From Candidatus Methanomethylophilaceae archaeon (lineage in GTDB: Archaea; Thermoplasmatota; Thermoplasmata; Methanomassiliicoccales; Methanomethylophilaceae), in contig JALNYB010000053.1 in the NCBI GenBank assembly GCA_023230065.1, forward strand, positions 1 to 9,085: 9,085 bases of DNA, given 5' to 3'. Position 1 is the first letter of the stretch; the number at the start of each line of letters is the position of its first letter. A program made the position numbers and the translations under genes. This document shows positions 5,483 through 9,085 of the stretch, in pieces. The notes below the pieces were generated by a model that ran no database searches, was not told the origin of the DNA, and worked only from the letters and a program-made list of their open reading frames with translations.

Positions 5483-7036
5483 ATGAGCTATATTTCGCAC
5501 CACAGAATAGTTCCTGACATGGTCGAGGAACGCAAATATCAGATAACCATGGCAAACGCGTGTCTGAATGCAAATACTCTTATCATACTCCCCACAGGAC
5601 TCGGAAAGACCATTGTCGCGTTATATGTTGCAGCAAATATCCTTGAGAAAGGAAAAAAAGTTCTTCTTCTGGCACCTACTAAACCTTTGGTCGATCAACA
5701 TTCAAAGGTATTCTCAGAACTTCTCATTAACACGAAAATAAGCGTGATGAACGGACTGATGAAACCTGAGAATAGGGCCAAGGTCATTCGTGATAATGAT
5801 CTCATCGTTTCTACGCCTCAATGCATCGCCAATGATTTGGAATCGGAAAAATATGATCTTACCGGATTCGGACTCATAATCTATGATGAAGCGCACCGCG
5901 GCACCGGGAATTACGCTTACGTTACAGTCGCAAAACGTAGCAACCCGAAAATATTGTCTCTGGGACTTACTGCATCCCCAGGAAGCGATATCAATAAGGT
6001 GGAAGAAGTGTGCCGCAATCTCAACATAGAGAGAATAGATATCAGAACAGACGACGACCCCGATGTTGCTCCATATGTTCATGATACATATATCAAAAAA
6101 ATCGAAGTTAACATGCCCCAAGACCTGCTTGACATCATCAAATATCTGAAACAGATGCTGGATCACTATTTCTTAGAACTTACAAATTTACGTTTAACGC
6201 AACCGAATTGGCCTGTATCTACGAAACACATGCTTATGGTCGGAGAATCATTGCAAAAAAGATTGGCCAGAGGTGAAAGTACATCCGTTATCTTCAGAGG
6301 TCTTACCATACAATCGATCTGCGTAAAACTATTGCATGCCATCAATCTTGCGGAAACACAAGGAATGAATTCACTGAGACTGTACTTAGGAAAAATCATT
6401 GACGAATCTAACTTGGCAAAAGGTGCCAAAGGAAACAAAGAACTCGTTGCCCGCAATGAGTTCAAGAACATGTGGAATATCGTAGAGACCACAAATGTAG
6501 AACATCCCAAGATATCCAAAACAATGAGCCTTGTAAGTCAGGTACTCAATGCAGAAGGTTCATCGAAAGTGATGGTATTCACCCAATATAGGGATACTTG
6601 TGATCTCTTGGTCAGCAAATTATCCACAATTCCAGGTGCAAACGTCGGAAAACTCGTCGGACAGTCCAACGGCGGACTAAAACAAAAGGAACAGATAGGC
6701 GTCCTTGACAGTTTCAGAACAGGAGAATACAATGTCATCGTATCGACTTCGGTCGGAGAAGAAGGATTGGACATCACAAGTACGGATGCGGTCATATTCT
6801 ATGAACCCGTACCATCTGAGATCAGAACGATCCAAAGACGTGGACGTACTGGCAGAAAGAATGACGGAGAAGTATTCGTCCTCATCGCCAAAGGCACAAT
6901 GGATGAGGTGTTCGAAAGGTCCGGTAAAAACAAAGAAGACCAGATGCGTTCCAAACTAGAGAAACTCAGCAACGAACTTAGTAAAAATAATTCCGCACTT
7001 TTCTACAAACGTCAGACCGATCTCAGCAGTTTCTGA
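5483..7036 (+). CDS. Hef/FANCM-type SF2 DNA helicase without a nuclease domain
   Basis: A 517-residue ATP-dependent helicase of the Hef/FANCM/Mph1 group, which remodels stalled forks and branched DNA. Motifs in order: Q-like RKYQITMA (18-25), Walker A LPTGLGKT (36-43), LAPTKPLVDQH (63-73), VSTPQ (109-113), DEAH (135-138), GLTASPG (161-167), VMVFTQYR (363-370), VSTSVGEEGLDI (420-431) and QRRGRTGR (451-458). The 205-340 stretch between the two RecA-like lobes is the extra helical domain of this group. Typical euryarchaeal Hef runs on into an ERCC4 nuclease and tandem helix-hairpin-helix, about 750 residues in all; here the chain ends some 45 residues past the last motif, and no nuclease motif (ERKxxxD) follows. 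Helicase-only forms are, as I recall, known in Thermoplasmata, so this is probably lineage-specific and not a truncation. The last seven residues, QTDLSSF, look like a PCNA-binding box. The DNA ligase gene follows 41 bases later. Confidence 0.93.
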   Translation: MSYISHHRIVPDMVEERKYQITMANACLNANTLIILPTGLGKTIVALYVAANILEKGKKVLLLAPTKPLVDQHSKVFSELLINTKISVMNGLMKPENRAKVIRDNDLIVSTPQCIANDLESEKYDLTGFGLIIYDEAHRGTGNYAYVTVAKRSNPKILSLGLTASPGSDINKVEEVCRNLNIERIDIRTDDDPDVAPYVHDTYIKKIEVNMPQDLLDIIKYLKQMLDHYFLELTNLRLTQPNWPVSTKHMLMVGESLQKRLARGESTSVIFRGLTIQSICVKLLHAINLAETQGMNSLRLYLGKIIDESNLAKGAKGNKELVARNEFKNMWNIVETTNVEHPKISKTMSLVSQVLNAEGSSKVMVFTQYRDTCDLLVSKLSTIPGANVGKLVGQSNGGLKQKEQIGVLDSFRTGEYNVIVSTSVGEEGLDITSTDAVIFYEPVPSEIRTIQRRGRTGRKNDGEVFVLIAKGTMDEVFERSGKNKEDQMRSKLEKLSNELSKNNSALFYKRQTDLSSF

Positions 7037-7044
7037 ATACGTAC

Positions 7045-7054
7045 AAAATATAAC
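7045..7054 (+). promoter_or_regulatory. TATA element for the DNA ligase gene
   Basis: AAAATATAAC, centred about 28 bp before the ATG at 7078 and only about 10 bp before the upstream in-frame ATG at 7060. It supports 7078 as the start and suggests the ligase can be transcribed independently of the helicase gene. Confidence 0.55.
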
Positions 7055-7077
7055 ATTGAATGAGATACCCCAATTGT

Positions 7078-8982
7078 ATGCTTTACTCTGAACTTGCGAA
7101 TACATTCGATAAATTGGAAAAAACTGGAAGTCGTCTCGAGATGACGGCAACGTTTTCAGAATTCTTCAAAACGGTAAACGCTGAAGATATCAGAAATATA
7201 GTTTATCTTTCACAGGGAAAACTCCATCCGGATTTTTATCCCCAAGAACTGGGAATGGCGGATAAACTCGTCCTTGGTGCAATATCTTCCACATCAGGTA
7301 TACCTGAATCGGTAACAGAGGCTGCATGGATCAAAAAAGGTGACCCTGGAGCAGTAGCAGAAGAATTCATCGGCATCAAAAAACAAATGACGTTGTTCTC
7401 AGAATCTCTTACATTAGACAGGGTTGTCAAGAATCTGCTTTTGATCGAGAATTCAGAAGGAAGGGATAGTCAGGATAAGAAGATGAAATACCTTTCCCAA
7501 TTACTTCATGATTCAACTCCTATTGAGGCTAGATATCTCTGCAGGATAGTTACCGGAAGAATGAGAGTAGGTGCGGGATCGATGACGATTCTTGATGCAC
7601 TTGCAGATGCATTCGCTACTAAAGAAGACCGCCCGGAAATAGAAAGAGCATTCAATATAACATGTGATCTGGGTCTTGTTGCAGAAACAATATCCGTAGG
7701 CGGTATAAACGCCATAAAACAAATGCAAGTAACTGTCGGAAATCCGATAAAAGTCATGCTTGCAGAACGTCTGCCTTCCATCGCTCAAATTATAGAAAGA
7801 ATGGGCGGAAAATGTGCTATGGAATACAAATATGACGGAATAAGGATACAAGCACACATAAGCAAGAATTCCGTAAAATTATACTCTAGAAGGTTAGAAG
7901 ACCTCACTTCGAACTTCCCGGATGTTGCCGCATCTCTCAGAGCCCAATGCAGAGTGGAAGAAGCTATCATTGAAGGCGAATGCGTGGCGATCGACAGAAA
8001 GACCGGAGAAATGCTACCGTTCCAAACCGTCACTCACAGAAGAAAGAAACACGGAATGAAAGAAGCCATAAAGGAATTCCCTGTGAAGATATTCATGTTC
8101 GATATTCTCTATGCAGACGGCATCGACATGACCTTATATCCATTCGTAGAAAGAAGAATAAAACTCATCGAGACATTCGATCTTTCAGAAAATGTCAAAA
8201 AATTACATCTTTTAGAAAATATAAAAAAACTAAATCTTCCAGAAGATGTCAAAAAGCTCTATCTTTCAGAAGATATCGAAAAATCAAATTTTCCAGAAAA
8301 TGCCAAAGAATCAAATCTCTCAGAACAGATAGACCTTACGACGATGAAAATCATAGAATCTCCTGAAGAAGGAGAAGCATTTTTCAATGAAGCCATAAGT
8401 GCCAGATGCGAAGGAATAATGGCAAAATCGATTTACCAGGATTCAGTTTACCGGGCAGGATCCAGAGGATTCTTATGGATCAAATACAAGAAAGATTATG
8501 AAGCTTCACTCACAGATTCGTTCGATCTTGCCGTGGTGGGAGCATTCTACGGAATGGGAAAGAGGGCCGGAAAATATGGAGCACTCCTCATGGCAGCGTT
8601 CGATGCAGAATCTGGAAAATTCTGTACCGTATGTAAACTGGGTACGGGTTTCGACGATGCCTTCCTTGAAGAACTCCCAAAAATGTTAGATAAATACCTC
8701 AGCGAAACAAAACCGCAGTTAGTGGATGCGGAGATGGTCCCGGATGTGTGGTTCCAACCTACAATCGTTCTGGAGGTTGTTGCAGCTGAGATCAGTATAA
8801 GCCCCATACATACTGCAGCCATAGGATTGGTAAGCGATGATGCCGGACTCGGATTAAGATTCCCTAGATTCACAGGATGCGTAAGAACCGACAAAGGCCC
8901 TGAACAATGTACCACAGTCAATGAGATCTTTGAAATGTACGAACTTCAAGGTAAGAAGGATACGCATCTCACAGAACAATAA
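7078..8982 (+). CDS. lig: ATP-dependent DNA ligase with an internal repeat insertion
   Basis: Seals nicks in duplex DNA via an AMP-lysine intermediate, for Okazaki-fragment joining and repair. From ATG 7078 it has 634 residues. Layout: DNA-binding domain (about 1-215, with GRMRVGAGSM), nucleotidyltransferase domain with motif I KYDGIR (Lys251 is the adenylated residue), motif III EGECVAID (about 299-306), IIIa FMFDILYADG, IV EGIMAKS and V WIKYKKDY, then the OB-fold C-terminal domain (about 480-634, FPRFTG). All catalytic motifs are present. The start at 7078 aligns the N-terminus MLYSELA with MRYLELA of Pyrococcus ligase and fits the TATA spacing; the ATG at 7060 would add six residues. With this start QMTLF falls at 103-107, the position of the Pyrococcus PCNA-binding motif QKSFF. 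Between motifs IIIa and IV there is an insertion of nine-residue tandem repeats, which makes the protein longer than the usual 550-600 residues. Confidence 0.96.
   Translation: MLYSELANTFDKLEKTGSRLEMTATFSEFFKTVNAEDIRNIVYLSQGKLHPDFYPQELGMADKLVLGAISSTSGIPESVTEAAWIKKGDPGAVAEEFIGIKKQMTLFSESLTLDRVVKNLLLIENSEGRDSQDKKMKYLSQLLHDSTPIEARYLCRIVTGRMRVGAGSMTILDALADAFATKEDRPEIERAFNITCDLGLVAETISVGGINAIKQMQVTVGNPIKVMLAERLPSIAQIIERMGGKCAMEYKYDGIRIQAHISKNSVKLYSRRLEDLTSNFPDVAASLRAQCRVEEAIIEGECVAIDRKTGEMLPFQTVTHRRKKHGMKEAIKEFPVKIFMFDILYADGIDMTLYPFVERRIKLIETFDLSENVKKLHLLENIKKLNLPEDVKKLYLSEDIEKSNFPENAKESNLSEQIDLTTMKIIESPEEGEAFFNEAISARCEGIMAKSIYQDSVYRAGSRGFLWIKYKKDYEASLTDSFDLAVVGAFYGMGKRAGKYGALLMAAFDAESGKFCTVCKLGTGFDDAFLEELPKMLDKYLSETKPQLVDAEMVPDVWFQPTIVLEVVAAEISISPIHTAAIGLVSDDAGLGLRFPRFTGCVRTDKGPEQCTTVNEIFEMYELQGKKDTHLTEQ
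8182..8337 (+). repeat. 27-bp in-frame tandem repeat array inside the DNA ligase gene
   Basis: Five full 27-bp units start at 8182, 8209, 8236, 8263 and 8290, and a sixth partial one at 8317. Each codes for nine residues with the pattern [LF]-[SPL]-E-[ND]-[VIA]-[KE]-[KE]-[LS]-[HNY]; examples are LSENVKKLH, LPEDVKKLY and FPENAKESN. The units differ by several bases each, so the array is not freshly expanded, and they are richer in A than the rest of the gene. The array fills the surface region between motifs IIIa and IV of the nucleotidyltransferase domain. Confidence 0.92.
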
Positions 8983-8996
8983 TATGGATGTTCCCG

Positions 8997-9010
8997 CGAA
9001 ACCTTTAAAG
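8997..9010 (+). promoter_or_regulatory. BRE and TATA element for the last gene
   Basis: CGAAAC followed at once by CTTTAAAG gives a textbook archaeal BRE-TATA pair. The TATA centre is about 26 bp before the ATG at 9032, which predicts a leaderless start. It lies 15-28 bases past the ligase stop codon. Confidence 0.65.
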
Positions 9011-9031
9011 TAGGGATTACAATGAGGAATT

Positions 9032-9085
9032 ATGCAGACCTATACCGTCGAAAAAACCGATAAGACAATCACGCTCGGTTTCAAA
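9032..9085 (+). CDS. N-terminal start of a gene cut by the window edge, possibly RNA polymerase subunit L
   Basis: Eighteen codons from ATG 9032 remain open to the window end. The start is supported by the strong promoter 26 bp upstream. The pattern (a strand with K/E-rich residues, then TITLGFK) resembles the first strands of archaeal RpoL (Rpo11), a small subunit that dimerises with RpoD in RNA polymerase assembly, but 18 residues are not enough for a firm call, and the conserved HTL motif of RpoL would lie outside the window. Another small protein is possible. Confidence 0.5.
   Translation, partial: MQTYTVEKTDKTITLGFK

Noticed and set aside
7060..7077. ATG 7060 as the DNA ligase start
   Set aside because: It is only about 10 bp from the TATA element and adds six residues absent from homologues; ATG 7078 fits both the promoter and the family N-terminus.
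8182..8337. CRISPR array or leucine-rich repeat domain in the ligase repeat region
   Set aside because: The units abut without spacers, stay in the ligase frame and have a nine-residue period, unlike CRISPR repeats or the 20-29 residue LRR unit.
8547..8921. 124-codon minus-strand frame
   Set aside because: Shadow of the ligase OB-fold region; no promoter, no recognisable protein.
1..9085. Mobile element, integrase, attachment sites or toxin-antitoxin genes
   Set aside because: No transposase or recombinase motif, no terminal inverted or target-site repeats and no tRNA were seen.

Overview
The window reads as a piece of a euryarchaeal chromosome. The genes are a diphthine synthase, a fused ADP-forming acetate-CoA ligase, a Hef/FANCM-type helicase and an ATP-dependent DNA ligase. 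Starts are mostly preceded by an archaeal TATA element 26-28 bp upstream rather than by a Shine-Dalgarno site. A nuclease-less Hef-type helicase and moderate G+C fit a Thermoplasmata-class lineage; Methanomassiliicoccales (methanogens) is my best guess, by inference only. No complete gene ends in TAG, which would suit a pyrrolysine user, but seven genes are too few to show it.

Layout. 2-277 (+): C-terminal end of a gene cut by the window edge, perhaps a nitrogenase component 1-like protein. It meets dphB (-) stop to stop with no bases between. Then comes the acetate-CoA ligase (-), with a hairpin terminator at its end and dphB's own promoter just beyond. 3273-3796 is a 0.5 kb gap with two parts: an A+T-rich block with TTCG/CGAA repeats beside the ligase promoter (about 3300-3450), and a G+C-richer, strongly self-complementary block (about 3503-3735) that looks like an unrecognised structured RNA. 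Next is a YgjP/SprT-like zinc metallopeptidase (-), then a divergent promoter region. The + strand then carries a carboxymuconolactone decarboxylase-family protein, a HesB/IscA-related cysteine-rich protein, the Hef-like helicase and the DNA ligase. The last 54 bases start a gene that may be RNA polymerase subunit L.

How the genes fit together. Helicase and ligase form a replication/repair pair. The helicase lacks the ERCC4 nuclease half of euryarchaeal Hef but ends in a PCNA-box-like QTDLSSF. The ligase has QMTLF at the position of the known PCNA-binding site of Pyrococcus ligase. The ligase also carries a 27-bp, nine-residue tandem repeat array inside its nucleotidyltransferase domain. The acetate-CoA ligase makes ATP from acyl-CoA, the HesB-like protein probably serves iron-sulfur metabolism, and DphB modifies elongation factor 2. 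These are not an obvious pathway, and most genes seem to have their own promoter. The best candidates for something undescribed are the structured RNA and the ligase repeat array.
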